The position numbers and the translations under genes are program-made. Source: Trametes villosa (taxonomy: Eukaryota; Basidiomycota; Agaricomycetes; Polyporales; Polyporaceae). Taken from it: a DNA stretch of 26,969 nt. This document shows positions 8,884 through 19,592 of this stretch, in pieces (the first letter of the stretch is position 1; every line of letters begins with the position of its first letter). A model generated the notes under the pieces. The model saw only the letters and a program-made list of their open reading frames with translations, was not told where the DNA came from and did no database searches. The stretch is taken from contig PUDQ02000012.1 of NCBI GenBank assembly GCA_002964805.2, positions 1-26,969 of the forward strand, given 5' to 3'.

Positions 8884-11800
8884 CTATACATGCAGCAACT
8901 CGAAAGCGTGATGATCTATGAACTTGTTAACGTGAAAACGCTCGAAGACATCGAGAGACTTATGATACTCGAGATTCACCAGGTCTACTTTGCTGCCTTT
9001 ACCGACACCTATGAGATGAGCTGCTCGGAAAATCGAGTCTGTAGGGATCACAGAAAGAAGAGGGAGGCGTCGGGTGCGGGGGATAAAGCTAGGCCGAACC
9101 ACCCACATGCCGGTGTCCTCGTCCGGGCTGTCCCCCACTCGGGTATACCAATGGACCAAGGCGCACTCGTACCGTACGCTGTTGTACTTGAATGATAGGA
9201 AGCAGCGAACCCTGGCGACGTCGAGGCCAAGGAGACCCGGCAGTGATGAGTCCCTGTTCACAAAGACACAGTCGTACCGCGGATGCTTCTTCCTCCAAGA
9301 AGGCGCGGCGCGAATGAACTCCCGACGAATGCCAGCAACTCCGGATGGATCGCTCGGCGCGTAGAATGTAGCTTCAGCGGATTGGTGGACGTACACGCCT
9401 TGGTTGAAAGGCGGGCAATCGTCGATGGGAAGAGTGGCGCCGGATCTCCTGCTCGTGGGATTGAGCTGATGGAAGAGGTAACGGCGGACTAGATCGGGGA
9501 GGGATGGGAAGCGCAACTTCTCGCTGAGTGCGAAGATGTCGTGAAGGGCTTTCTACGGAGGACTATCGTGAGCGGCACTCTGAGAACATCACGCAAACGT
9601 TAGTGGGACAATCACTGACCCCCACGGATAGCTTGACATCGGCGAGTACCTCGGGCTCGTCTTCTGCCGTGGAGTCATCTGCATCGTGGTCCCGAGACTG
9701 TACGTCCCTCGTCGTACGACCTCTCCGACTCGGATGTGGCTTCACGGCATCGGGGTCTAGAGATATGTCAGCACCGAGCACACATCACATAGGAGTTAGA
9801 CAGAACACAAACCAACTTCGCCCTGTACTTGTCTTAGGTATGTGCCCTCCAACATTCCGCGATCCTCGAACGCGACGCGGCTCATTGCGAGCTTGTCCAT
9901 GCGCTGATTTGTGAGTAACATTTGCCCGAGTGCTTCGTAACGGTTGGACCTCCGCCATGGCTCCTTGACCGCCTGGATGTGTTTCGATTCGGTTATGGAG
10001 GTGCACAGCCCGTTCGGCGCGCCGAAGTCCCAGATCCGCCTCTCGTAGTGCACCATCGAGTGCTGTCGTGGAAGCGAGAAACCGTCTTCCCTCACCCCGG
10101 CGATACGGAAGACTTCTCGGTATCGATGGAATCGTTTGAGAGCGTCCGTCAGTTGATTGAGCGAGACCTCGGAGTGTACGTCTCGTCGGACAACGTAGCA
10201 GAACTCCAAGAACGCTCGAATGGAGCGAAGGACGTCGGAGGGAAGGAGCCCATAAAGGGCAGGGAGGTATACCTATAACTCGTGAGCAGCCTGTCAAAGG
10301 ACCGACTCGGAGGGTCGTCACAGTGCGGTCATCAATGGGGGACACACCTTCATCAATGCTTTCGAATCGTCGCCCGTCCACTGTTTGAAGCCACGGCCCT
10401 CCCTGAAGCGCCTCAGCCGGGAAAATGGCGGTACGACTGCAAGTCTGTCCCATCAGAAGCAGAAGTAACATCAGTGTTAGCGACGTAGTACAATGCATGC
10501 TAGTTAGGTCGTTGCAGGCTTACCGTCTGTCAAGGATTGCGAGAATCTGCACCGCGCGCGACTTTCCGTGAGTCGCCTTGATGAATGCCTCGACCCATGC
10601 TACCAGATGATCTTTGAACGTCCCTTTGACGAGCTGATGCAGAATGTCGGGAGCCATCAGTTCGTGGATATCGGCTCGAGGAAAGGCGTTCGTATACGGC
10701 TGTGAGAGCAACTACATGTCAGACTTCTCTCATTCTGATTGTCCTCGAAGACTGACAACGACGTCGCCGACTATCCCATAGCTGTCCCACAGCTCCCCTA
10801 ACTCAAACATTGCGACAAGGGCGTCAGTATGGTCCCGCGATCTTCGCCCCGCGCCGGGGCCGTCGAGATCTTTGTTGGTTGCGGTACACCTGTAATTGTA
10901 AGGGATCAGACGCGAGTTACCGGGGGCATAGCGTCTCGGAAACCTACGTGGGGCACCAGCCTTGGACAATGCACGCGAGGAGTGCTTGTTCAGGGTAGTC
11001 TGCGATGTACGGCCCCAGCCCGTACACTACCTTGCGAAAGTAGCCGTCCGAACAGCGGACGAGCTCCGGTTGTTCCATGAAGGTGTTGAAGGAGCGAAGT
11101 ATCCTCGTCAGAGACGAGTGGAACAGTTGCCGACGAAACTTCCGGAAGGCTGCGTCGTTCGAGTACTGCCGAGTAGCTGCAAATTGCCAAGAGGTTAGAT
11201 ACCGCATCTCCGAGGTGAGCGACCGGGGAAAGCTGCGTACACTTCGGAATTGCGAGGAACGCTGCAACGGCAACAGCGTTTCGGTGCGCCCGCCGAACTC
11301 CGTTATGGACGTTGCCTATGGAGACGTAAAGCGGGTAGTAGTCGTTCTGGCCAGTCGCCACTGACACCGTCGTCTTGTCACTGCCCAACAGGATAGGAAC
11401 GAACGCCGCTCCATAGTTCTCAGCTCGTTGAGCAAGTTTGTCCTACAAATATCATCAGACAGAGAGAGGGGGCGCTGTTGAACTTTGCCTTACCGCCTGC
11501 TTCCAAGCCCAATCTCCGCCCATGAAATTTCGGAGGCGCCGCGTTCCGTCGCCTGCAAACTCCCGGAGGGGCGCATAGTCGATCTGAGACTTGAAGTCTG
11601 GGTTCTCTAGCATTGTTTTGACGATGGAATGCGGATTCCGAAACCAAACTTCGTGCTTGTCGGTCATCCACGTCGGCGCGTCTTCCGTAGGCCCCAGTAT
11701 GCGCTCCTTTGGATACTGCATGGTAAAGCACTCCCAGATGACGTCACCGAGCGCGGTGGAGTCGATCGTTTCGTATAGCTCGGTGTGCTTCTTGAAAGGA

Positions 11801-13181
11801 GCCGATGATCCGTGTGGGAGAAGAGAGGCGCTCCAGAGCTCGAGTAGTTTGTCGATATTGGACGCACTCATCTGTTCTCGAGCATAGAGGAACTCGGCCG
11901 TCTCGAAGCGAAGCCTGCTTCCGTAAGGAGACCAGTCATCTTCGTCGCTAGTAGACGGCTGAGAGGCATGAGGGGGGCCACCGTTGTCGGAGTCCGAGGG
12001 AGGGAGGGGGCCCGAGGGCGCGACGTCGCCAGGAGAGAGGACAGGGGAGGTGCTAGAAGAGGCAGGGGCGTCGGCATAATCCAGGTCAGCCACGCGATCG
12101 TGAGCCGGGACCGCTGCCTCGTCGACAAATTGTCCCTCGGCGTTGCACCTACGCCCTGTGATGATAGATGAGATATTGTCCTTGTTGCACCACAAAACGA
12201 GACAGCGGCGATTCTCACCATTGAGAACCGGATGAAGTATCGTGAAGGGGCTTCGGTTGGAGTCAAATGACCCCTCGCTGTCGCTAGAGCTTGACGACGA
12301 ATGCTCTCGTAGAGCGGCCCTCATGCCGCCGTCAGCCTCGGAGGAAGAGCCCCTCGAAGGGCCGTCACCGTCGCTGAAACCCTCCGATACTCCAGAGTAG
12401 AAAACGCGAGCGGCGTGGTCGGACACTGCGGTGGGACTCTGCGAAGCGTCGACGTGGGACGCCGCCGACGGCTGAGCGGCCGACTCTTCGGCGACGATCG
12501 GAAGGCTACTGGCAAGAGAGCCTGATCCTCCTTCCTCAGAATCCGATTCGTTCTCCGAATCGAGGTCGGCTTCGCCCAGCATGGCGCCCCAGTCTTCATA
12601 CGCGGGCTCCCCATCGTCGTCCTCATCGTCTGACATGTCGATCAGGTCCCTGCGCCACCGTTGTCAGCACTTCCTCCCTCTGTGAGAATGCAGCTGACGT
12701 ACGGCATCTCGTCGTATTCCCAGAGCTCATCGCCCGGCTCAGCGTCCGTTAATTCGGTGTCGTACCCCCCATCCCGACCCTCATCGCCGTAGTGAGACGA
12801 TGAATCCGAACCCGAACTAGACTCGCTAGACGACTCTTCTTCCTCGTCGTCAGAAACTGCGAGTAATGCTGGTCAGAGGCGTCAAAGGGTGGATGAGATT
12901 AACTCACTTTCGACGAGGTTTGCCCTTAGTCTCTGAGCGCCGCCGGGTGAAGCTTGCCCAGAGGAGAGCTGCGCGAGACTTGCGCCGAAACGCGACTGTA
13001 TCGAGAGCGAGGGCGGTGGAAGATCCCTGTAGTCTTCTGGATGTGCCATGTATAAGTGCTGGTTGTATCCAGCGAGGTTCCTCAGGACGCGGCGGCATCC
13101 TGGGACAGCGCATTCCACGCCGAGAGACTCGGGAGAGGGATTCGGATCAAGGCGGGCCTGGCTAGTGTGCTCGGCGTCCAT
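8884..13181 (-). CDS. Plavaka-type DDE transposase, intact
   Basis: Probable DNA transposase acting on element ends in the nucleus. Twelve exons on the minus strand: 13181-12908, 12856-12703, 12649-12219, 12155-11494, 11442-11241, 11176-10948, 10889-10757, 10699-10524, 10444-10348, 10272-9813, 9756-9620 and 9552-8884. They total 3624 nt, 1207 residues, with every phase matching and no internal stop. A C2H2-like finger (C24, C29, H42, H47) opens the protein. A long acidic serine-rich region follows (about 90-300), then the family core: HPVLNGRRC, LLGSDKTTVSVATGQNDYYP (acidic residue about 529), RRAHRNAV, FRKFRRQLFHSS, YGLGPYIADYPEQ, RSRDHTDAL, FPRADIHELMAPDILHQ (about 713), KQWTGDDSKALMKV, FSLPRQHS, and TESKHIQAVKEPWRR (glutamate about 881). 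The C-terminal part has FYAPSDPSG, GDSPDEDTGMW and NKFIDHHAFEL. Assignment of the three catalytic acids is inferred from position and conservation. The ATG at 13181 is chosen because it lies about 44 bp after a TATA box and just before the finger. Confidence 0.92.
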
Positions 13182-13224
13182 GGGGGTTGTGAGGACCGTG
13201 GTGAGAGCACAGCGACACCGCCTG

Positions 13225-13232
13225 CTTTTATA
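13225..13232 (-). promoter_or_regulatory. TATA box of the transposase gene
   Basis: TATAAAAG on the minus strand, 44-51 bp upstream of the transposase ATG at 13181. The whole gap to the end of the upstream dioxygenase gene is 412 bp (13182-13593), so the transposase has its own promoter there rather than sharing a transcript. Confidence 0.55.
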
Positions 13233-13593
13233 CAGAAGAGCCCCGCGTACGTGGGGGTTGATCGGAGAGACCGCGGGCATTTCGTCGCTCGCGGTTCTAT
13301 AGCAGGAGTGTAGAAGCAGTCTATGGAAGTAGTAGCACAGCAGCGGCGGAGGACAACGGCCGATATCCAGGCATATCATCGGAAGGTCTGAGCGGGGAGC
13401 AGCTGACAGAAGGTCGCATTGGACAGAAGGGTACGCAAAGACATCTGCGCCGTGCCTAGTAATTCTATAACCCTGCGTGCGCAGCGGGGGCGGCTAAACC
13501 GCGTTTACCGGCGCCGCGAGCCTTTGACGAGCATCAGTGAATGCCAGGCGACGTTCGGAATACAAGGGACGTACTCTGATATGCCGAGGATAC

Positions 13594-15356
13594 TCACATT
13601 TCATCCCACATGCTCCACCGTTCGACGCCGCGAAGCCACCGTTCAGACCCAGTGATCGCGTGGATGCCACCTTCGCGATCGAACTGCTTCTGGGTCTTGC
13701 AGCCGCATTCAACCCACCGAAAGAGTCCGCCCGCTGAATATTGCGTGAACGAGTAGCGGCGCTCTCGCGGCCCCACCACGGTGTTCGAGTGGCGAAGAAT
13801 GGCCGACGGTATGAGGATGAGGGCGCCAGCGGGGAACTCAATCATGAGGTTGAGATCCCATAGCAAGATGTGGCCACCCTCTTTTGCGTTGAATTTGCCG
13901 ATGGCGGTAACGGCGCACCATCCGGCGGGGAGGTTTTGGTGATCAGTATGGACGTAGGTGGCGACGCGAGGTCCTAGGTTGAACGTCGCGGCGCCGAAGA
14001 CGTTGTTCTTGAAGTTCGGCTCAAGCGTGGGATCGTTGGTCCGCAGACTGTGCATGGTGTCGGCGTAGTAGTCGTACAGCCGTGGAGCGAACAGTCGAAG
14101 ACAGCCTGATGACGCGGTGTATGAGCTTGCGCGAAGTGGGGGTGAATAACCAACTTACTGTTGCCGAAGCCGGCCAGCCGTTTGACGAAAGTGTTCTGCA
14201 GCAGCTTATCCACGGCGGCTTGGTTCTGCTTCTTCACTTGACCGAGATTGCAAGGGCTCTGAGAGAGGTTAGCAATATTGCGTATGTGAGACCTGAGGCG
14301 ACGTACAGTTTGTCCGCCGCCGAATGAGATCCCTGTCGTGAGTGCCGGATACTGACCGCGACGATGCGCGTCGGTCTTGAAGTCGCATGACCGTCTGGCA
14401 TCCTCGAATGCTTCCTGCACCTTGTTGTTGACTTCGGCCCAGCCTGCTGCGTCCTTAGGAGAGCCCGCGAGAACGGCGAAGACTCGGCCCGCTTTGTCGA
14501 CCAGTGCCCGAGGCGTCCTTCACCTATGCGTCAGCAATAAGGAGTTCGAACGCGGTCGTGATCCTTACCGGCCATCCCATTGGACATAATCAAATCCAAG
14601 GGCCAGCGCGTCTGCCTTCGTCATCTCGCGGCGGTCGTCTCCCTCTTGCTCCAATCGGCGTCCGACGAAGCCGCTGGAGGCAACAGGGTTCTTGGCAAAA
14701 CCTTTGCCAGTGCGTGCCTTGCGAGGGCATGTCGGTTTTCCGGACGCTTTCGAGACTGAGCAGGCGTGAGGGCATGGCGGATGAAGGAGTGCGGCAACAC
14801 TTACACGTCGTGTCAACTTCTGTCTGCAACATAGCTGCAGATTTGCGTCGCTTCAGGGCTACCTGCTTGATTTGACGCGCCGCCGACTCATGCATGCGCT
14901 GAGCTTGATCTCGCGCGAGGCGTCCGGAATGCCGGCGTTCTTTATACCTACGCTTGTCTCGGGCTTTACGCCCGCCGCCCGCGGTTTTGGCTTTTGCTTG
15001 GATCGACGGGGAAGCCGAAGAAGACGTCCGCGTAGACGTTGTGCTTCTAAATGGTTGGCGTTGAGCTATCACTGCCAGATGTGCCGCAGAGCCTCTGTGG
15101 ACATACCTCGTGAGAGGCGGGAGATCGTCATCGTCTTCGGCGTTCGCTGCGTATACCGCGTTCTCGGCCGCTACTTGCGCCAAGGGTGCAATGTCGATCT
15201 CTACTCTAACGGGGCTTCCGAGGCTCCGCTCCCAAGGGGAGTACTTAGCCCCGGATCGTGTCTGTTGGCAACGGTGAGTACGTGTAAGGCCCGTTCGCTT
15301 GTGTGACGTACGTAGCCGGGGCAGAAGGGCGTTTGCTGTGCGTCGTTCAGCGTCAT
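13594..15356 (-). CDS. TET/JBP-family 2-oxoglutarate/Fe(II) dioxygenase
   Basis: Likely nucleic-acid 5-methyl-pyrimidine oxidase of the basidiomycete TET/JBP expansion, acting on DNA in the nucleus. Exons on the minus strand: 15356-15312, 15261-15107, 15046-14805, 14755-14569, 14517-14307, 14258-14159 and 14105-13594; 1452 nt, 483 residues, all phases consistent. Residues 1-150 are linker with a basic stretch (RKARDKRRYKERR). The family region starts with SSGFVGRR and FDYVQWDGR (about 170-210), then PALTTGISFGGGQT ending at 280, RLAGFGN (about 307-313) and FNLGPR. The double-stranded beta-helix core has HTD (H366, D368) and H419 (LRHSN) as the iron ligands and R430 (RRYSFTQYSAGG) as the 2-oxoglutarate-binding arginine, so the catalytic set looks complete. 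A GTGAGT donor overlaps the stop; splicing to an AG at 13522 would instead replace the end by ten residues and stop at 13494. It lies 412 bp upstream of the transposase on the same strand. Confidence 0.85.
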
Positions 15357-16970
15357 GTCGGCGGGCTGAGGTCCGGAAGAGTGGTACAGCCGGCTAAAGG
15401 AAGTTTAGTAGCATTCGGCGTTGAGTGTAGAGTTGGAAGGCTGGACTCACCCGTAAGAGGATGCGTAGAGAAGTCTACGTGGGCGTGTTAGCGTACGGGG
15501 CAGCGAACACCACGACGGTAGCTACATCGAAAGAAATGCAAAACGACGACTTCGCCCACTACTTCTGTCGGGCGTAGCAGGAGCGTTTGCTTAACTAGCA
15601 CTTCCGCGGCTCCGCCATCGCACTACAGCTGCATACCGCGGCTTACAGCCGTCGCGCTAGGGGTTGTTACCCAGGCCCGCGCCCTGCGCATCCACAGCGC
15701 TGTTCACCGTTACATGAAGCTCATTCTGACGCTACAGACGTACATGAATGCGATATGTCTCCGCTCAGAGCGAACGCGAGCGCTGCGCAACGGACGCGCA
15801 CTGGGTCCCGCGGTCGGGTCCGCAGAAAAACAACGCCCCTGCGAGCATGCCGCCACGGCGAGTACTCACTCCGGGTCCCAAAGTCGGGTCCGCAGAGAAG
15901 TAGCACGGGGCTGATATAGCGCGTCGGGGGAAGAAGGGGATGACGACGTGCGGTATACCTGTCCCGGGTCCCAAGGTCGTGTCCGCGGGAGGCAACGCAC
16001 GGCGTAGCCGCTACTTCGATGTCAAAGTCCCATTGTATATATGCAATACGAGGCGGGAGGGCGCAATGGCGGGGGGTGTGCCCGCCAGATCGCCTAAACG
16101 TGCAGCATGCCTACTCCGGGTCCCAGGGGTCGGGTCCACGGAGAGGCAGCATACAGCCTACCCGCCGCCTCAAGACAGAGCCAACATAGGCTGCATATGA
16201 GCTCGCAGCGGTCACATCAACCGACGGGGGGGTACGACGGGATGGCGCATGGCGAGCAGCTCGAGGTGGGAGGCGACGACGCAGAGAGGGTGAATAAAAC
16301 ATACCGAATGTTATAATCGCAACTTGTGGCCTAATGAAGAGAGATAGCGTCAGAAACGTCCGCGTCTTCTGTAGAACGTCCGCCGCTAAAGCACCGATGA
16401 CGGCGGCGAGGTAGTCGTCGTGGGCGTAAACACGACGCCAACATAAATCAATGACTTACCGAATATCCCCTGAAACTACTTCTCTGACTTCCCTTGCGGC
16501 TTTGAGCTTTGCGTGGGCGAAATTTTCGATTCGGCGGCCCTGGAAAATTGCAGAGGGCAGAGTTCGACGTTGAGCACTGGCAGCCCGGGTGAAATCAAGC
16601 AGCGAGGGGACAAACCTGCAGCGGGCTCTTCGCGTCAGCTTCTTGTTGGAGCCGGCCCCTGGAACACCTGCCACGGACGCAACAGGCTGAAGGGAAGGTG
16701 GGAGGAGGGTGGGGGGTGAAAAGTCGCCAGGGCTTTTGGCAGAAATCGACATCTGAGCTGAGCGTAAAGTCACGTGCACGTGACGAAATTGGCGCGCGGA
16801 CGGATGTTGACCTGACTCAGACCGGGCTCGCTCTCGGCAACGCTTGAGCTGGTGCACAAACGAAGATAATATCATTGCGAGCAATACGTATCGAATAGAC
16901 GTTCCAAGAATATGTAGTCCATACCGGGCGCGATGATACCTCTGCGAAGTCTCGACCGGTGCTCTGCCCA
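15357..16970. other. Gene-free spacer with repeats
   Basis: No family-like reading frame is found in this 1.6 kb between the dioxygenase start and the end of the F-box-like gene. It holds the GGGTCCC-type repeats at 15802-16142. The rest is low-similarity sequence with short overlapping frames. The part next to 15356 must contain the dioxygenase promoter; no TATA box is obvious there. Confidence 0.5.
15802..16142. repeat. Four dispersed copies of a GGGTCCC..GTCGGGTCCGC unit
   Basis: A unit of about 25 bp, CCGGGTCCCAAAGTCGGGTC followed by CGCAGAG, occurs at about 15802-15825, 15871-15896, 15964-15989 and 16116-16142 with a few substitutions. Spacing is 69, 93 and 152 bp. The later copies share a longer right flank (AGTAGCACGG-like and GGCAACGCACGG-like). 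The repeated GGGTCC gives each unit internal direct repeats. Position upstream of the dioxygenase gene suggests transposase- or regulator-binding sites, but no function is shown. Confidence 0.6.
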
Positions 16971-19080
16971 TTAGCGCCCGGTGTCGGCGTTGGCGCCGGC
17001 GTCGGTGTCGATGTCGGCGGTGTCGGTGTCGGCGTCGACGTCGATGCCGACATCCTCGAGTCCGAGGTCCCTTCGGGCCATAGCCGTTACAATGCCGCAA
17101 ATATGAGGCTACAGTGAAAGATGAGACGTTAATTGTTGCTGTGACATCCGGAGTAAAGAAGCTTACCCGCTTCAGAAGCTCTTTCACCAAGACGGCGAAC
17201 ACGGCAATCCTGTGTCGGGCCGGTCAACAGTGTTGCCAACCACAAGATCTGAATAATACTTACGGAAGGTCGTCGATACTAGTATACGCGCCATCTTGCA
17301 TGTACATCGCAGTATGCTCGAAGATGATATCCAGCTTCGTCCGCCGGAACGCCTTGACCAGCCGCTGTAGATCGGACCAAGCCCAGCCGGAGTCGGTATG
17401 CAGTACTCCGGTGCGAGGCGGTACAAGACTGACAAGGCGGGGGAACGCCCGCTGGAGCGTATACGCGACGTCCGCGAGGGCGTGGTGCATGCGGAGCAGG
17501 TCGGAGGATAGATGGTAGAGAGGGCTGTAGGGGAGGGTTGGTAGGAAGTCGAGGGCTCCAGGCGCGGTGACGAAGTAGGGCACATGCAGATAAACGAGTT
17601 TCGGGCATCTTCCACAAATGTATGGGAGCGAAAGCTGAAGACTGGGTGGATGGTCGCAAGCCGTGAGCGGGAAGCTCAGATTGAGGACTTCCAAGTCCGG
17701 CCAGGCCCGGGCCAGACTATCGAGATCATCATCCTCAAAGGTGAACCGGTACCCCGTGAGGCAGATGGTGACCCGGCGTAACCCCGTGCAGGACGTGAGC
17801 GGGTCGACGACGTCACTGAATTCGTCGGCGTTGATAGTACGGCCGCCTAGGTCCCCGGCGAAGATCTCCACCGTCCTCAAGGACTTCGAGGTGTGTTCGA
17901 GGAGAGCCACAATGTCCACGAGGAACTCGGTGCACGCATAGTCAACCGACTTGATGGATAGGTCCTTGAGGTTGCTGAGGTCGATTGAGCCGACGACGGA
18001 CTGGAAATTACTCTCGCGCTTCCAGATAAGCTGCAGCCTCTCGAGTCCGGCGAGTCGAGGGGGAATGATTCCGGGTACCGGCGCGATTATTGGGTAAGTC
18101 ACAGCAAAAGCCGGGGGTGTCAGTGCAAGCGTCGGAGTAGGCACCGGGGGCACGAGACCGGCCAGATTGAATCCCAGGGGAACTTCTGTAGAGAGTTCAG
18201 AGAGTTCAGTGGCTTAGTAGACCAGAGTTAACACGGGTGGCAAATCTATGCTTACCGTCGATGCACATGTGAAGCTCGGCGAACTTCAGGCTGTGGAACC
18301 CGCACAGGACGTTCACCGGAACCGGGATACTTACCGGTACGTCGAGTTTGAACACCTTCAGGGCTGGCTGAGCAGTGGAGACGGCGATGCAAGCCTGTAT
18401 GACCGTGTGGCGGTACATACTCTTCTCATGAGCCGGGAGGGACGCAAGGAAGGCGTGGCGGCGGTCAATGAAGCGAATGGACACAGACACGAGCCTAGGG
18501 GTGCCGAGGAAGTGCTCGATCGAGGCGTGGCGCGGTTCCCGACCGACAGAGCTCTCCAACTCTACCCAGGAAAGATGGCGCATCGATGGGAGAAGGTCGA
18601 AAATTTGAGGGGATATGAACGACTTGGCGAGCTCGAAGAGCTTAGAAGGGTAGTTGTCGGCATGTACCGTGAGATGCTTGATGCCAACGGCGTAGTACCG
18701 AAAGCGATTCAACAGAGCATAGTCGAGATCGCCCTTCACCAACTGCTCTACCTGTCTGGGGAAAGGTAAGCTCCGGCGTTTCTGATATCATGGCTAACGA
18801 CGTACTCGCGAACCCGCCGCCAGGCTCTGTTGTCGTCAACCCGATGCCGTTCCCGCGCCGCCCTCACCCACACCCCCGTACGAAAAACGTCCAGCAGCTG
18901 CTTGACGTTGGGGACTACGGCCCATGCTGCCTCCATGGCGGGATAGAAGAAATCGGTCGAGGTGAGCGCGAGGTGGTAGAGGTCGCGCCTGGCAGCGTTA
19001 AACTCCTTGGATTCGCCCACATCCTTCTCGGTCAGAAGTGACGTGGACATCACGTCGACAATGAGCAGCACGTAGTCCAT
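16971..19080 (-). CDS. F-box/leucine-rich-repeat-like protein
   Basis: Probable substrate-recognition subunit of an SCF-type ubiquitin ligase, or a relative of the large agaricomycete F-box-like set. Exons on the minus strand: 19080-18806, 18755-18256, 18185-17264, 17209-17167 and 17108-16971; 1878 nt, 625 residues, phases all matching. The start follows a C- and T-rich leader and opens MDYVLLIVDVM. Residues 1-60 resemble a divergent F-box helix set (RDLYHLALTSTDFFYPAMEA). The pattern that follows is typical of these proteins: RFRYYAVGIKHLTVHAD, FDLLPSMRHLSWVEL and FLGTPRLVSVSIRF, then leucine-rich segments (LERLQLIWKRES, CPKLVYLHVPYF, FPRLVSLVPP). The last exon encodes an acidic Asp/Ala/Thr tail from a hexamer-like repeat. 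It is divergent from the gene at 19593. The F-box itself is weak, so the ligase role is inference. Confidence 0.7.
16981..17056. repeat. Imperfect GTCGGC/GTCGGT hexamer repeat
   Basis: On the plus strand the sequence is a run of GTCGGN and GTCGAN hexamers. It codes, on the minus strand, the acidic C-terminal tail (DVDADTDTADIDTDAG) of the F-box-like protein, so length changes in multiples of six would alter the tail without breaking the frame. Confidence 0.7.
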
Positions 19081-19592
19081 GTTGAGGAAGAAGGTTCCTG
19101 CGCTTGAGCGACGCCTTCCGCCAGATAGAGAACGTCCATAGTTCGTGAGGGGATACAATGCTTTGCGCCGCGCAGAGGGCGATACGAATGTCTAAAATTC
19201 ATGTGAGCATGAGCACTAAAATCCCCGCATAACGCCTGTTCAAAACGTACCGTCTGGAGGGCCATGGGAGTCCGATGAGATGCAGAGCTTCAGGAGGGGG
19301 TGAGGGGGTGGACGAACGTCGAGCGACTGCTGCTGGCGAGCGAGTAGAAGCGGCGAAGGTTACCACGCGCCCCAGGCTCCGAGTTCGCCGCTCTCAGCCT
19401 GACCTCGATATACGTAAGCCGTCCGACGTGCCGTAGGGCCCGGGGGTAGGATGGCAGTACCGCAAGCGACGCAGTGCGCGCCAAATACCTCACAACCCAC
19501 CTTCTTCCCGCCCTCCTGCCACGTACAGTAATTCCCGCCGCCAACTGTTCCAATCCCTTCCCACTTTTGATCTTCCTCAATCTTCTGCACCC
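19081..19592. promoter_or_regulatory. Divergent intergenic region
   Basis: 512 bp between the starts of the F-box-like gene (minus) and the nuclear-type protein gene (plus). The right end is pyrimidine-rich (CCTTCTTCCCGCCCTCCTGCC and a TCTTCCTCAATCTTCTGCACC leader just before the ATG at 19593). No TATA box is clear on either strand. Short frames here have no family-like content. Confidence 0.4.

Noticed and set aside
15721..16302. Minus-strand frames rich in GPGT and RRG motifs
   Set aside because: They are translations of the GGGTCCC repeat cluster.
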